Assembly: GCA_964017195.1 (NCBI GenBank)
Contig: OZ024890.1
Coordinates: 50,273,593-50,337,592, forward strand
Source: Siderastrea radians
Taxonomy: Eukaryota; Cnidaria; Anthozoa; Scleractinia; Rhizangiidae
Direction: 5' to 3'
Length of the DNA: 64,000 bases
The translations under genes were made by a program, and so were the position numbers. The number at the start of each line of letters is the position of its first letter. The stretch's first letter is position 1. This document shows positions 22,693 through 33,989 of the stretch, piece by piece. The notes below the pieces were generated by a model, which ran no database searches, had not been told where the DNA came from, and saw nothing but the letters and a program-made list of their open reading frames with translations.

Positions 22693-22843
22693 AAAAAAAG
22701 TAGCACTGATACCTCGTTTACACGTCTTTTTTTCTACCGTGCTGAGCAGTGTGAAATTATGTTTTGGTGCGGGTAAAAGGCTCAACATCTTGTCCAGCGT
22801 ACACAAGTCTTTCCTAGTGCGCATGCGGCTAAGTCCGAAAAAC

Positions 22844-24116
22844 ATGGCTGACGAAAGGTATTTGGAGTTTCTCCTTTCAAGAAGATCGCCCGTCTTCTCG
22901 CAGGAAATTCGGAAAACACCTTTTTTGTCTTCTTCTCTCCAAAAGAATAGAAGAACGAGAAGATTCAAGTTGTTCATTTTTGCATCATTGCTTGCCTGCA
23001 ATTCTATTGAGCGACGTTGCTGGGTGCTGCCACGCAGTGATCGCTGGTTTCAGATTGTAGAAACAGCATTCACCGACAAGGAGTGGTATGACAACTTCCG
23101 TGTTTCTAAAGCAACATTCCAATTTATTGTCTCAGAGATTGAAGCCGAAATTGTTCGAAAGAATACTGCAATGCGTAAAGCCGTCTCCCCAAGTAAGAGG
23201 ACAGCAATAACCCTCTATTACATGAGTTCCACTGCGGAATACAGGACAATAGCTAACTTGTTTGGTGTCTCAAAGTCGTTTGTTTGTCTTTGTATAAAAG
23301 ACGTTTGTAAAGCTATAACAAAAAAACGAGGAAAAGATTTCTTTACAGTACCAAAGGGAGACGATCTGAGTGAAGTCATGAGGATTTACAAAGAGAAATG
23401 GGGATTTCCTGCATGTGCAGGTGCTATCGATGGTACCCATATTCCCATACAAGCTCCTCTGGAAAACCGTACTGATTATATAAACAGGAAATCCTATCAT
23501 AGTATAGTGATGCAGGCTCTGGTGGACTCAAAGTACCTATTTCGAGATGTCGTCATTGGTTGGCCAGGCAGCGTTCACGACGCCAGAGTGCTGCCTAACT
23601 CAAAACTTTATGATCGTGGATGCAAAAGGGCATCTTTTTGATCCTAACATCAAAGAAACAGTACTCGGTGTTGATATTGCTCCTTTAATTCTTGGCGACC
23701 CAGCCTACCCTCTCTTGGACTGGCTAATGAAAGGTTATCCAGAAAACCAAAACACACCTAGCTGCCAAAGACACTTCAACTATCGTCTCAGCAGAGCTCG
23801 TATGACTGCTGAGGATACCTTTGGTAGATGGAAAGGACGTTTCCAACGTGTTCTTAAGCGTGTTGATATGTCTGTTGAATCCACATGCTACGTTGTGGCT
23901 GCTTCGTGCATACTCCATAACATCTGCGAATTAAGGAAGGGTGCCTTTTTAGAAGAATGGCTTGAGGATATACAGAATGCTGTTGAGCAGCCTGAAGACA
24001 TGCCATTAGGAATTCACGAAAGACAGACTGAGAGAGATGCCGCCAACATTCGAGATGCTCTTGCACTATATTTCAGGACACCAGAGGGCCGGCACACTGG
24101 AAGTGGCTGTGAATAG
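22844..24116 (+). pseudogene. Harbinger transposase (DDE, HARBI1-like), one frameshift
   Basis: The likely start is the ATG at 22844 (MADERYLEF). An N-terminal region of about 120 residues is followed by a helix-turn-helix-like segment (YRTIANLFGVSKSFV) and the DDE nuclease. The first Asp is in AIDGTHIP (about residue 195) and the second in GSVHDARVL (about 245). LGDPAYPLLDWLMKGYP and the catalytic Glu in AEDTFGRWKGRF (about 322) follow in another frame. The frame changes at the A-rich run 23624-23630; all conserved blocks are present once. The frame ends at 24116. With the accessory ORF it would cut and paste the element at TWA sites. I call it a pseudogene because of the frameshift, though a sequencing indel is possible. 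Confidence 0.88.
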
Positions 24117-25252
24117 ACAAATTTGTTTTCCCATGGCTGCCAAGAATCTGCACTCATAAAATTATGACAATGTCACTTTTAAGAGAGAGTATATGTGTAC
24201 ATAAGACTTTCATATCAAATGTAAAAAGAAAAAATTACAAGTTGAGAGTTTGTCTTAATTTTATATTTTGTCATCTGCTTGAAATGGCATTAATAGTAAA
24301 TGTTACTGGGAAATGATCGGAATGAAAGCAATTACGTTGAAGGGAAACCACAAGGTCAAGTATGTTACCACAAGCAGAGGTGTTGGTCGCAGCAGACTGA
24401 AGTTGGTGTTAAGTTGTGAAGGAAGAAATATTTTGGTTTTATATACTGCAAAAAGGATTGTACTTGAAATTACATTGTAAAATGCTGTTGGGTTGCACCA
24501 TGACATGTAAAGTAGATTATAATTAAGTTAACCAATAGAAGTCAGGATGAAAACACTATTGTCGACGTACGCGTAAATGTACAACAGCAACTTTATTCTT
24601 AAGTGTTATCATTAAAAAATAAACAATATAATAAATCTGTTTTAGCAACATGCAAGCTTTGAAAAAAATGTCTTTGCAGTTCAAAATACCTGTTTTAACT
24701 ATTCCCTTCTAATTTGGCTAAAAAAAAATATGTACATAAAACTGATTATAAGAAACTCATACCAGCTATGTACCAGCTTAAACAACAACTTTTTACAGTT
24801 CAAATTTAGAGGTTGATACTACTGATTTACCGGTATATTTTGGTTGAGCACAAAAATTTAAATTGTGAACGAAATTCATATCCACATCATTGCAGTTTTG
24901 AAAACCAAGGTTTTTCAGTTTATATCAATAACATACCAGCATTAAAATTCTAATCAAAAACATGCCAGCTTTGATAGTTCATGTCAAGATGCCAGCATCT
25001 AAGGTTGTATAGTTCATATCAACAACATACCAGCAACTAAGGTTTTACAGTTCATAACAACAATATACCAGCACCTATGGTGCTATAGTTCATAATCACA
25101 TGTCAGCTTTGACAAGTAAAGTTTTACAGTTCATAACAACAACATGCCAGCAACTAGGGTGTTACAGTTCATAACAGTTTGGTACATGCCAGCTTTGACA
25201 ACTGAGTTTGTCAGTAAATATTAAAACATGGTTCAGTTTATACAAGAAAATC

Positions 25253-25781
25253 CCACCTTTAACAAGTAAGGTTTGGCCCTTCATACAACAACATGCCACC
25301 TTTGACAAGTGAGGTTTACCCCTTCATACAACAACATGCCACCATTGACAAGTGAGGTTTATCCCTTCATGCAACAACATGCCACCATTGACAAGTGAGG
25401 TTTATCCCTTCATACAACAACATGCCACCTTTGACAAGTGAGGTTTATCTGTTTATATCAACAACATGCCTGCAACTAATAAGGTGTTACAGTTTATATA
25501 ACAACATGCCAACATTGAAGGGTTGATCGCAACAACATGCAAGCATTTAAGGCTAGTTCACACTTGTGAGATAAGCACAAGCATTGGCACAAGCATAACC
25601 ACAAGGATATTCAAACTTGTGATAAGCACAAGCACAAGTCAACATCAGCAAGCACAGTGCTCATTCCATGCCTGTTCCAAAAGGCAGAATAAGCATGACA
25701 CAAGAGAAATAAGCACAAGCACAAGCACAAGCAAAAGAAACATTTTGCCCTTTCCTTGTGCTTATGCTTGTGCTCATTTTA
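25253..25781. repeat. Minisatellites in Harbinger interior (right-arm copies)
   Basis: This covers the mirror of the 43-bp array (25253-25470) and of the GCTTGT-rich stretch (25536-25781), lying between the two convergent ORF 3' ends. They account for the repetitive frames found here. Confidence 0.75.
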
Positions 25782-25943
25782 CCTTGGTACACTCTCACAT
25801 TTCCTGGTGCAAGATTATGGTTTCGATTGAGTTTGCGAATGCCCTTGTCTTTCATGTGTGAACCAGCCTAAGAGTTCATATCAACAACATGCCAGCACTT
25901 ACAAAAACATTCTTATCAACAACATGCCCTTAAACATTACAAT

Positions 25944-27283
25944 TCAAAATAACTGCTTTCGCTTCCACTGTTGCTTCCTTGATAGAAATCCATCCTTTGG
26001 GGTGGATATGGATTTCTGTTGCTGCTTAAAATATTGAGCAGTTAACAGTTCATGTTGTCGTTCCTCTCTTCGGCGTACATTATCCAATTCTTTCATTCGT
26101 ATTTCATGCTCCAGTATTTCTTTGTGTCTTATTTGTTCCAACTTCACCAGCATTTCCATCTCCTGTTCTGCAGCATCTTTAAAGCTGTCGCTTAACATAG
26201 AAATTGATTGCTCAAGCTTGGTCTTCCTTCCTTTTCCTTTCTTGGCAACCTTGCTTTTCTTAATATCAGGTTTCACTTCCTCCACTTCCAGCTCCAGTTT
26301 GCGTTTAGCAATCTCACTACATCCCTCACCAACTTCTTCATTTGTATTGCTGCTTAACTCCTCATCATGAACTCTCACGTCATCACCAGTTTCAACAGTG
26401 GTATCATTCTCATCGTCATCTGTTCCACTTTCCAAATCTTAAAAAAGGGAAAGAAATAATTACTCTAAAACAACAAACCAAATTTTTAATGGTTTCTCAG
26501 TTGCATCTGTTATAACTTTCCATGGTTACATGATATGATACAGTGCTTCTGCTTTTGTCACTATCACACTACTAAGGGAATCACCCAAATTTGTACTGAC
26601 TAGTAACTGGGGGCCAAAGAAAAGAAAATGACTTTTAAGCTTTGGTTTCTAGGTATTACATAGAACATGTAAATTTGAGAGACGTACAGGCCCTACCACC
26701 CCACAAATAATAAAAAAATACCATACCTGCATTTTCATGAGGTAAACTTGAATCAATTAGACATGCAGGTGAAGATGTATCCCTGTGACCACATATTTGA
26801 TCCATTTCATCAAAAAAACTTCCATTTTTTCCGACGTTCAGTGCCACTTTTTTTTGTGTTTGTCAAGGTGCTCTTTATATTGCTGTTTAAGCTTTTTCCA
26901 TTTGTTAATAATGCTATCTAAATTGTACTCTATCCCTATAATAAAATAAAAAAGCAGTATGTAAACAGATAAAACAACCAAAATGTAAATACTATTGTTT
27001 CCAGCGCGATACAAGTGGTATTCTGCAATACTACTTCGAGGAAATCGCTAATCTCAAGCTCAATTGACGTTGAAAACATTTCGCATAGTTTCAGCTTACC
27101 TCTGTTTTGAAGCTGCACTTGAACACTTTTGTACGCGGCTCTTTTCTCCTTTGGTGATTTCGCATTGTCGAGACTAAAAATAATTGTCTCCTCTTGCATT
27201 ATTTGAATTAACCCCTTTACATCTTGGTCTTTCCATGATTGTCCCCGCGATTTCCTTGGAGACTTTCCCCTATTTGCCGCCAT
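25944..27283 (-). pseudogene. Harbinger accessory DNA-binding protein (Myb/SANT-like), spliced, frame-damaged
   Basis: The minus-strand gene can be laid out in three exons. Exon 1, 27283-27100, has ATG in MAANRGKSPRK, then a trihelix-type motif (SWKDQDVKGLIQIMQ...KRAAYKSVQVQLQNRG), with donor GTAAGC. Exon 2, 26935-26727, has an acceptor TATAG, then IEYNLDSIINKWKKLKQQYKEH. Exon 3, 26437-25944, is acidic then coiled-coil, ending QWKRKQLF. Exon 2 changes frame twice, at an A8 and a T7 homopolymer, before the conserved-looking WKFFDEMDQI block. Harbinger partner proteins of this type carry the transposase to the nucleus and bind the element ends. Homopolymer indels may be assembly errors. Confidence 0.7.
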
Positions 27284-27368
27284 TTTGAGTTGAAGGCAAG
27301 CAGTAGCTCTGCACATGCTCCCACAAATAGTGCTGACCAAAGGCACGAAGGCTCATCAGAAAAAAGTT

Positions 27369-27622
27369 GGTTCGGCACGGTTAATCGTTTACACTACACA
27401 TATTATTCGAGCCGGGTTAGATTTTCAGGAACGCGTACCAATTTTATCCGTGCTCGGACTACCTCGCGACTAGGTCCGAGCACGGGTAAGATTTTGGTTC
27501 GGCACGGGTGAGGCAAAGTCGTTTACACGACAAAATTTATCCGTGCCGATCCATTTTTTTCGCTACGCGTACCATTTTTACCCGAGCCGTGCCAAAAATT
27601 TTCTGCCGTGTAAATGGGGCTT
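27369..27622 (-). repeat. Harbinger right TIR with subterminal repeats
   Basis: The outer 60 bp (27563-27622) complements the left TIR. Inside it GGTTCGGCACGG, CGTTTACAC and TATCCGTGC motifs are repeated two or three times, probable transposase-binding sites. Confidence 0.75.
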
Positions 27623-27639
27623 AATCAAGAGCCCAATCG

Positions 27640-28360
27640 AACGCTCTGATTGGACACAATTAATTTATGTCTTTTAAGTACTCGAAATTCGCGTTTCTCA
27701 ATTTACATTCAACATAGTTATAAAATGGGGCTGGAAGGTCTGCATGACTCCCTTCCTCTCCCTTCCCCTCGCTTCCTCCGCCCTCGCCAGTAATTTCTCC
27801 CCTTTTCCCTCCCCTTTCTGCACCTGCCACGCAGGCTACTTTGACCACGCCACTCGAAGCCATCACAGAGATCAAGGTCCAAGTTACGCTCCCTTGGCAC
27901 TTTTGCATCGGAAGTAACTCAAATAACAGTTAATATGTTACCAGGTCACGCAGCGTTAGGAAAATCTTTGTTGCTTTTTTAAAAACATCAACAATCGTAT
28001 TTAATATAATTAATAAAATATCAGTTAACAGTTAACTTTTCATTTATTAGTTAACTACTATTTTTTGGGCCGATTGTCAGTTAACTACTGACCCCATGAG
28101 CACCCTCTTTTAGACTGCACCCGGCACTACAAGCTTTAAACTAAAGATCAAAGAATCCTTACATATCCACTGGGAATAGCCCACGTTAAATCAACAGGTT
28201 AAACATGTTAATTTAAAGTTGTTTACTTAGATTTCACATAATCACGCTTTTTTCTTGTCACTCTAGACTTGCACCAAGTCGCCCTCTTTGAGAAAGTCTA
28301 TTGTCACTCTTGCTTATACATTTTTATTTACAATTCTAATCACTACTGCATATCAATAGC
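27640..28360. other. Non-coding stretch with MITE ends
   Basis: It contains a half-copy of the GCCTGCGTGGCAGG element next to a GGAGGAAGCGAGGGG tract (27735-27840, also seen near 6845-6880). A terminus at 28035-28115 has GTTAACTGACAATC-type repeats related to 9185-9272. No gene is supported. Confidence 0.5.
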
Positions 28361-28361
28361 T

Positions 28362-28432
28362 TTGTTGTAACTTTTTCCTTCAACTGAGGATGGCATCAGG
28401 GATGCCGAAACATGTCTTTGAAACTTAAAAGT
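28362..28432 (+). other. Hammerhead-like motif of a retroelement 3' end
   Basis: CTGAGGA (28384-28390) is followed by a strong GGCATC/GATGCC hairpin, GAAAC (28407-28411) and GTC (28414-28416). Flanking TTCAA/TTGAA and ACTTTT/AAAAGT could form stem I. One extra T lies between the core and stem II, so it is not a canonical hammerhead. The shape fits the 3' region of Penelope-like elements, ending here in the (AAT)n run. Confidence 0.35.
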
Positions 28433-28449
28433 GTTGTGTTGTTCTTTAA

Positions 28450-28487
<38 letters not shown>

Positions 28488-28554
28488 TAATAATAATAAT
28501 AATAGTAATAATAATAATAATAATAATAACAATAATAATAATAATAATAATAAT
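28450..28554. repeat. (AAT)n microsatellite
   Basis: About 35 AAT units with a few C or G interruptions. Positional equivalent of 14751-14826. Confidence 0.95.
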
Positions 28555-28647
28555 TGTACCGCCGATAATGCTGACACAGCGTTCGGTAATTACCTTACAC
28601 TAATAATCACAAAATATACCAAAATCGCTGTTTGTTTGACTGTTGAT

Positions 28648-28649
<2 letters not shown>

Positions 28650-28680
<31 letters not shown>

Positions 28681-29184
28681 ACATATTTATGCAGGATGAC
28701 CATTTCAGTTATAAAAACTGCTATCAACATGGGTCCTGCATTAAAATTAAATAAATGAATAGTTAATAAAATAAAATATTAAAACAGTTAAAAAGCTATA
28801 TAAGAAATCTAAGAAAAGACATATAAAAAGCGATAAAAAGACTAAAACTAGGTTCATATACAATTATTAAAAATATCGGCCCCTTTATAAAAAAACGCTC
28901 TTTTGGTCGATTCTAATTTAACCCTATCAATAACTAATTTATTCTTATTCCTAATGTCATAATCATGAATATTATGTCTTTTTAGTTGAAAATATTCAGA
29001 GAAATAACTTGGGGCCGTTCCCTTGAGGCACTTTTCAACCAAGTTAACAATGTGATTTTCTCTTCTTCTCGTAAGAGTGTCCCAGCCAAGACTTGTAACC
29101 ATCTGTTCCGTGGACAAATGGGCAGTATTCAAAACTATTCTACCACCACGCCTTTGTAGGCGTTCCAGAACTTCTTCATTCCCT
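28650..29184 (-). mobile_element. 5'-truncated LINE with (TTTA)n tail
   Basis: A block inserted into the B1 unit: sequence on both sides is contiguous in the copy at about 14910. On the minus strand it ends in an 8-unit (TTTA)n tail (28650-28682), typical of CR1/L2-type non-LTR elements. Only the last part of the reverse-transcriptase ORF and the 3' UTR are present. Confidence 0.75.
28857..29184 (-). pseudogene. Non-LTR retrotransposon RT, C-terminal fragment
   Basis: The minus-strand translation NEEVLERLQRRGGRIVLN, then LGWDTLTRRRENHIVNLVEKCLKGTAPSYFSEYF and finally AFFYKGADIFNN, is the usual tail of LINE-encoded reverse transcriptases (LERLQ-RAARI, LGW-PL--RR, YK-L-G-AP-Y, FS-RG---WN). The frame is open to its own stop at 28854-28856. 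The first residues of the surrounding frame come from the host unit and are not part of it. The endonuclease and polymerase core are missing. Confidence 0.8.
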
Positions 29185-29214
29185 AAACAAAGTGGAAAGA
29201 AGGAACTTTGTTTC

Positions 29215-29301
29215 AAACTAAACTGAATGAGCCGGTACTATCGCAAAAGAAATTGTAGGTAGGTAGCAGTGAATAAGAAAAAGTGCCACTGGTGGCTTTC
29301 C

Positions 29302-29334
<33 letters not shown>

Positions 29335-29608
29335 TGTTTTGTTTCCTTTTATTTTTTTCAAAGGAAATAAAAGTAATATCGCTCTTCGGTGCATGTCAAA
29401 AAATATTGCCTCTAAGGAAATTATGAATACCGAACACAAGGCAGCACAAATCGCCGTTCTGGATTCAGTAATTGTGCCAGGCATATACATTACGCGGAAG
29501 TTCATAAAGGTTGGTTTTACAATGTTTTGGTTACTTAATTTGTCTACGCACGCGCGTTTAATAATGCATCCCACAATGAAGACAGTCTTTTCCCACAAAC
29601 ATATAAAA
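29215..29608 (+). promoter_or_regulatory. B1 unit upstream region and promoter of Y RNA copy 7
   Basis: TATAAAA at 29602 (-31) and CCCACAA at 29570 (-63) are intact. CTACGCACGCGCG lies at 29545-29557. A (GTT)n tract at 29304-29336 lies further upstream. Confidence 0.75.
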
Positions 29609-29632
29609 ATGTAACTTTTACTACCTATAGGC

Positions 29633-29706
29633 GAGGTCCGGACGGATGAGGGTTATCAATCCAATTGTCCTGGAAATCACCACCCCTCATCCACTCACTT
29701 GACCTC
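29633..29706 (+). ncRNA. Y RNA-like gene, copy 7 (type B1)
   Basis: The predicted 74-nt RNA has the same stems as copy 4: GGATGAGGG/CCCTCATCC and GAGGTC/GACCTC. The loop is longer (TTATCAATCCAATTGTCCTG), and the 3' flank is ATCTTTTCC, so termination would rely on T4. A 4.3-kb fold-back structure begins 8 bp after the gene. Confidence 0.8.
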
Positions 29707-29713
29707 ATCTTTT

Positions 29714-32700
29714 CCTGAGAATATCGAGAATCGAAAGACACTCACAAAAAATCGATTTTTTTTTTTGTTTTGCCAAAACATCCCTTTGGGTAAGCTAATT
29801 CAAGAAAAACTAATCCAAAGTTCCAACGAGTTATTTAATGGACGAAAATTTAAAAAGATCGAAAAATGCATAAAATGGCGGTTTTAGGGTCTCTAAACGG
29901 CTCAAATTCTCCCTCAACTTTAGGAAGCCGGTGAGAGCGTAAAAAAGATTCTTTTAAAACGAAACAAACCACGAACATTATTTAACCTTTCTACTTTAAA
30001 ACCGTGTAATAAATTTACCAATGCTTGGTTTCAAACATTTTCAAGCGGCGTTTTTATCGAGCCGCTCTTAACCTTGTTTATCACAAGGTAAAATGAAGGC
30101 CAACTTCGGCCGCTTAAAACGGCATCTGGTATGTATCGTTCAATGATTAAGACTACACAGAACGAAAGCTCTGTCATTGTACTTTTCAACAGGAAAGTTA
30201 CAGCTTTGGGAATGAAATACTTCCCCGTCAGTAAATTTTTACTGTTTAGTGATCTGAGCGGGTAGAATTATATGCAAATTACAGATTTAATTCCCAGAAC
30301 ACTGCTAACAATTACAAAGGTCGTTTAAGATAGGCTCACCATTAGTTACACCTGCACGCACAATGTTTTTCCTGATCTTTGAAAGAAAGTTCTGCTTTCT
30401 TGAGTCTTGCTGAGTCTTATATTAAAACAAAGCAGATTTTTAACGGCATTTCAACAAGACAGGAATCCTCTCATTCAACTTAACCAAGATAACATCGAAA
30501 ACACAGAGAAACGACGTACTATGCCGCCTACCTTGCCAACCGAAAACGCAATAATACAACAGGAAAACATTCCAAACTGTATTAAAACAAACGAATTTTC
30601 AGTTTCCTGATCGAGCGAAGATATTTTAAACTCATCGCCTAGAGGAATACGCGGAAAGACAGGTGACCTCTGCACTGACCCGCACCTGTCACACCACACT
30701 AACAGGGAGAGTCACGTATTCGATTTCTGTTATGTGATTTGAGATAAAAACTTGGTGGAAAGTTAAAAAGAAAAAAAAACTTGCAACAGATAGCTAGTAT
30801 TTTGTTGGATTACATGTTAGCACAAGCTCCACAAAGGCGTTTTTACGGTCACGACTCTCTCTATTAAGCGCGGTAATTTCGCAATGTACGTGCTGTTGTA
30901 ATTTAATTACTAATTTAATTACAGCTCATGAAATAAAATAAATATTGCAGTAAGTTACATTCACAGTGTGTAAGTACTGATATATGGCGTTGTGTAGTTT
31001 TTCCACTCTTCTGGAGAGGGTTACTACCTGCGGATTAAGCAGTTGTTACCCAGGCCACGTTGAAGTTGTTTCCCTAAAAGAATGCACAGGACACATCTCG
31101 CGGCATCTTCAATTGCACGGACTAAGTGCAGATAAAGCGGTTGACAGTGAATTCAAGTTGTTGTTAGCCCGAGCAGGTAATGTTATTGCAGTTTGTTCTG
31201 GAATTACTGTGTTCCATAATTTTGGCCACAGATACTTCAGAGCACTCGGCGTCCCTTAGTCTAGGTTCTGCAGAGTTGCGCTACTCCCATGCCCTCTGGC
31301 TCCTGGGGATAGGGGAGTGGGGGGAGAAAGGGTCTTTTGACGACAGAAAAATGAAATGGAATGTCGATCGTACTGACCATACCCGGTTGGGGAAGATGCG
31401 CATAAAATAATTTACCACGTTTAGGAACAGAGACCAAAACCATATCCTGTCCAGCGGCACACCCCAGTATAGACCACATTAGGCAGTAACCCTCCCTTCC
31501 GGGGGGGGGGAGGGGGCGGAGAGTGCCGTGCTTAGCCTTAACTTGCTCAACCGTAGCACAATATTCATTGACGATAGCACGATGTGATTATTGAACGTCC
31601 CCTGATGTAATCTTCCTTGGCAGCAATTTGAGCGAGCGAGCGAGACGCGGAAGCCACGCGGGCCCATGTGAGAACTCGCCCACATAATACCCTTTCTCGC
31701 TTTGTTATTTGGTGTGCGTCATGAGGTTGGAAGCCTAGAGTTCAAAAAATATTTATCTTTGATTTTTGGTTATTTAGGCATTTTTTCAGTGGAAGAGTCT
31801 AAGCTTTCAACCCCATGACGCAAAAACCAAAAAACGGCTAGCTCAAATGGCAAAGCGAGAAAAGGTATCATGTGGGCGAGTTCTCGCATGGGCCTGCGTG
31901 GCTTCCGCGTCTCGCTCGCTCGAACTGCTACCAAGGAAGATTGCATTGAAGTTCAATTTTCGGCGTCTGAAATTACATCGTGCTATCGTCATGCTAAACA
32001 CGGCACCACCACCCCCTCCACCCGCCCGGAAGGGAGGGTTACTCCCTTATGTGGACTATACTGGGGTTTGCCGCTAGACAAGATACGGTTTTTGGTCTCT
32101 GTCCCTAAGGATGGTATATAATTTTATGCCTGTCTTCCCCAACCAGGTATGGTCAGTACGATCGATATTCCATTTCGTTTTTCTGTCCTAAACAGGGCCA
32201 GGGCGTAGCAGCGCCACCCCTACACCCAAACATTGGTCAAAATAAAAATAAATAAATACACTTTATTTCAGTAGGGTGCATTATTACAGTCAAACTGTAG
32301 TCTCCCTTATAACCCTACGTCCAGGTCGAATTGGAATTTGGAAATGTTGGTTTTTAAGGAGGGAGGAAAACCAGAGTACCCGGAGAAAAATCCTCGGAGC
32401 AAGGACAAGAACCAACAACAAACTCAACCCACATATGACACCGGGAGCGGGAATCGAACCCAGGCCACATTAAATTGGTGGAAGGCGAGTGCTCTCACCA
32501 CTGGGCCATCCCTGCTACCCCCACCCCCCCGGGCGCCCGTGGGCACAGGAGTGGCGCGACTCTGCATATCTGTGGCCAAAATTATGGAACGCAGTAATTC
32601 CAGAACAAAATGCAATAACATTACCTGCTCGGGCTAACAACAACTTGAATTCACTGTCAACCGCTTTATCTGCACTTAGTCCGTGCAATTGAAGATGCCG

Positions 32701-33989
32701 CGAGATGTGTCCGGGGAAGTGTCCTGTGCATTCTTTTAGGGAAACAACTTCAACGTGGCCTGGGTAACAACTGCTTAATCCACAGGCAGTAACCCTCTCC
32801 AGAAGAGTGGAAAAACTACACAACGCCATATATCAGTACTTACACACTGTGAATGTAACTTACTGCAATATTTATTTTATTTCATGAGCTGTAATTAAAT
32901 TAGTAGTAAAATTACAACAGCGCGTACATCGCGAAATTACCGCGCTTAATAGAGAGAGTCGTGACCGTAAAAACTCCTTTGTGGAGCTTGTGCTAACATG
33001 TAATCCAACAAAGTACTAGCTATCTGTTGCAAGCTTTTTTTTTCTTTTTAACTTTCCACCAAGTTTTTATCTCAAATCACAGAACAGAAATTGAATACGT
33101 GACTCTCTCTGTTAGTGTGGTGTGACACGTGCGGGTCCAGTGCAGAGGTCATCTGTCTTTCCTCGTATTCCTCTAGGCGATGAGTTTAAAATATCTTCGC
33201 TCGATCAGGAAACTGAAAATTCGTTTGTTTACAGTTTGGAATGTTTTCCTGTTGTATTGTTGCGTTTTCGGTTGGCAAGGTAAGCGGCATAGTACGTCGT
33301 TTCTCTGTGTTTTCGATGTTATCTTGGTTAAGTTGAATGAGAGGATTCCTGTCTTGTTGAAATGCCGTTAAAAATCTGCTTTGTTTTAATATAATGAGAC
33401 TCAGCAAGACTCAAGAAAGCAGAACTTTCTTTCAAAGATCAGGAAAAACATTGTGCGTGCATGTGTAACTAATGGTGAGCCTATCTTAAACGACCTTTGT
33501 AATTGTTAGCAGTATTCTAGGAATTAAATCTGTAATTTGCATATAATTCTACCCGCTCAGATCACTAAACAGTAAAATTTACTGACGGGGAAGTATTTCA
33601 TTCCCAAAGCTGTAACTTTCCTGGTGAAAAGTACAATGACAGAGCTTTCTTTCTGTGTAATCTTAATCATTGAACGATACATACCAGATGCCGTTTTAAG
33701 CAGCCGAAGTTGGCCTTCATTTTACCTTGTGATAAACAAGGTTAAGAGCGGCTCGATAAAAAACGCCGCTTGAAAATGTTCGAAAGTTGAGTGAGAATTT
33801 GAGCCGTTTAGAGAACCCTAAAACCGCCATTTTATGCATTTTTCGAACTTTTTAAATTTTCGTCCGTTAAATAACTCCTTGGAACTTTGCATTATTTTTT
33901 CTTGAATTAGCTTACCCAAAGGGATGTTTTGGCAAAATAAAAAAATTTTGATTTTTTGTGAGTGTCTTTCGATTCTCGATATTCTCAGA
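29714..33989. repeat. Nested fold-back structure (outer and inner inverted repeats)
   Basis: The outer arms are about 29714-31300 and 32517-33989, with a 115-bp stretch of the left arm (around 29940-30050) missing on the right. Within lies a second, independent palindrome (about 31340-31705 against 31850-32200, centre near 31777). The homologous spacers near 15440 and 42290 lack the whole block, so it is an insertion between copies 7 and 8. ORFs shared by the two arms (MALCSFSTLLERV...) have no recognisable domain and are treated as non-coding. Confidence 0.75.
32240..32515 (-). mobile_element. tRNA-derived SINE
   Basis: On the minus strand it starts GCAGGGATGGCCCAGTGGTG at 32515. A box-A match TGGCCCAGTGG is at 32508-32498, and a perfect box B GGTTCGATTCC at 32460-32450, the internal Pol III promoter of tRNAs. 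No complete cloverleaf follows; the body continues to an A/T-rich 3' end near 32240. It lies between the inner and outer palindrome arms. Confidence 0.8.

Larger units (their letters stand above)
16228..26386 (-). repeat. Right arm of 10-kb inverted repeat
   Basis: Reverse complement of 2985-13113. This arm is in its natural setting: it is continuous with the B1-A1 spacer on its inner side, and its outer end lies inside an otherwise complete Harbinger element. It is therefore the likely source and the left arm the copy. Confidence 0.9.
22632..27622 (+). mobile_element. Harbinger/PIF DNA transposon, near full length (5 kb)
   Basis: Both ends carry the same inverted terminus of about 60 bp: AAGCCCCATTTACACGGCAG at 22632 and its complement ending at 27622, each extending to GGTACGCGTACC. 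TAA lies just outside the right end (27622-27624), and TTAA-rich bases outside the left, compatible with the TWA target preference of Harbinger; the exact duplication is unclear. Two divergent ORFs, the transposase on plus and a Myb/SANT-type accessory protein on minus, are the normal Harbinger pair. Both are damaged by single-base frameshifts. Confidence 0.9.

Noticed and set aside
30984..31259. 91-aa frame MALCSFSTLLERV..., present in both arms of the fold-back structure
   Set aside because: No recognisable domain; its repetition is explained by the inverted repeat, and the reading frame differs at its end in the two arms.
32450..32515. A functional tRNA gene on the minus strand
   Set aside because: Box A and box B are good, but no acceptor stem or anticodon arm can be formed and the sequence continues into a SINE body.
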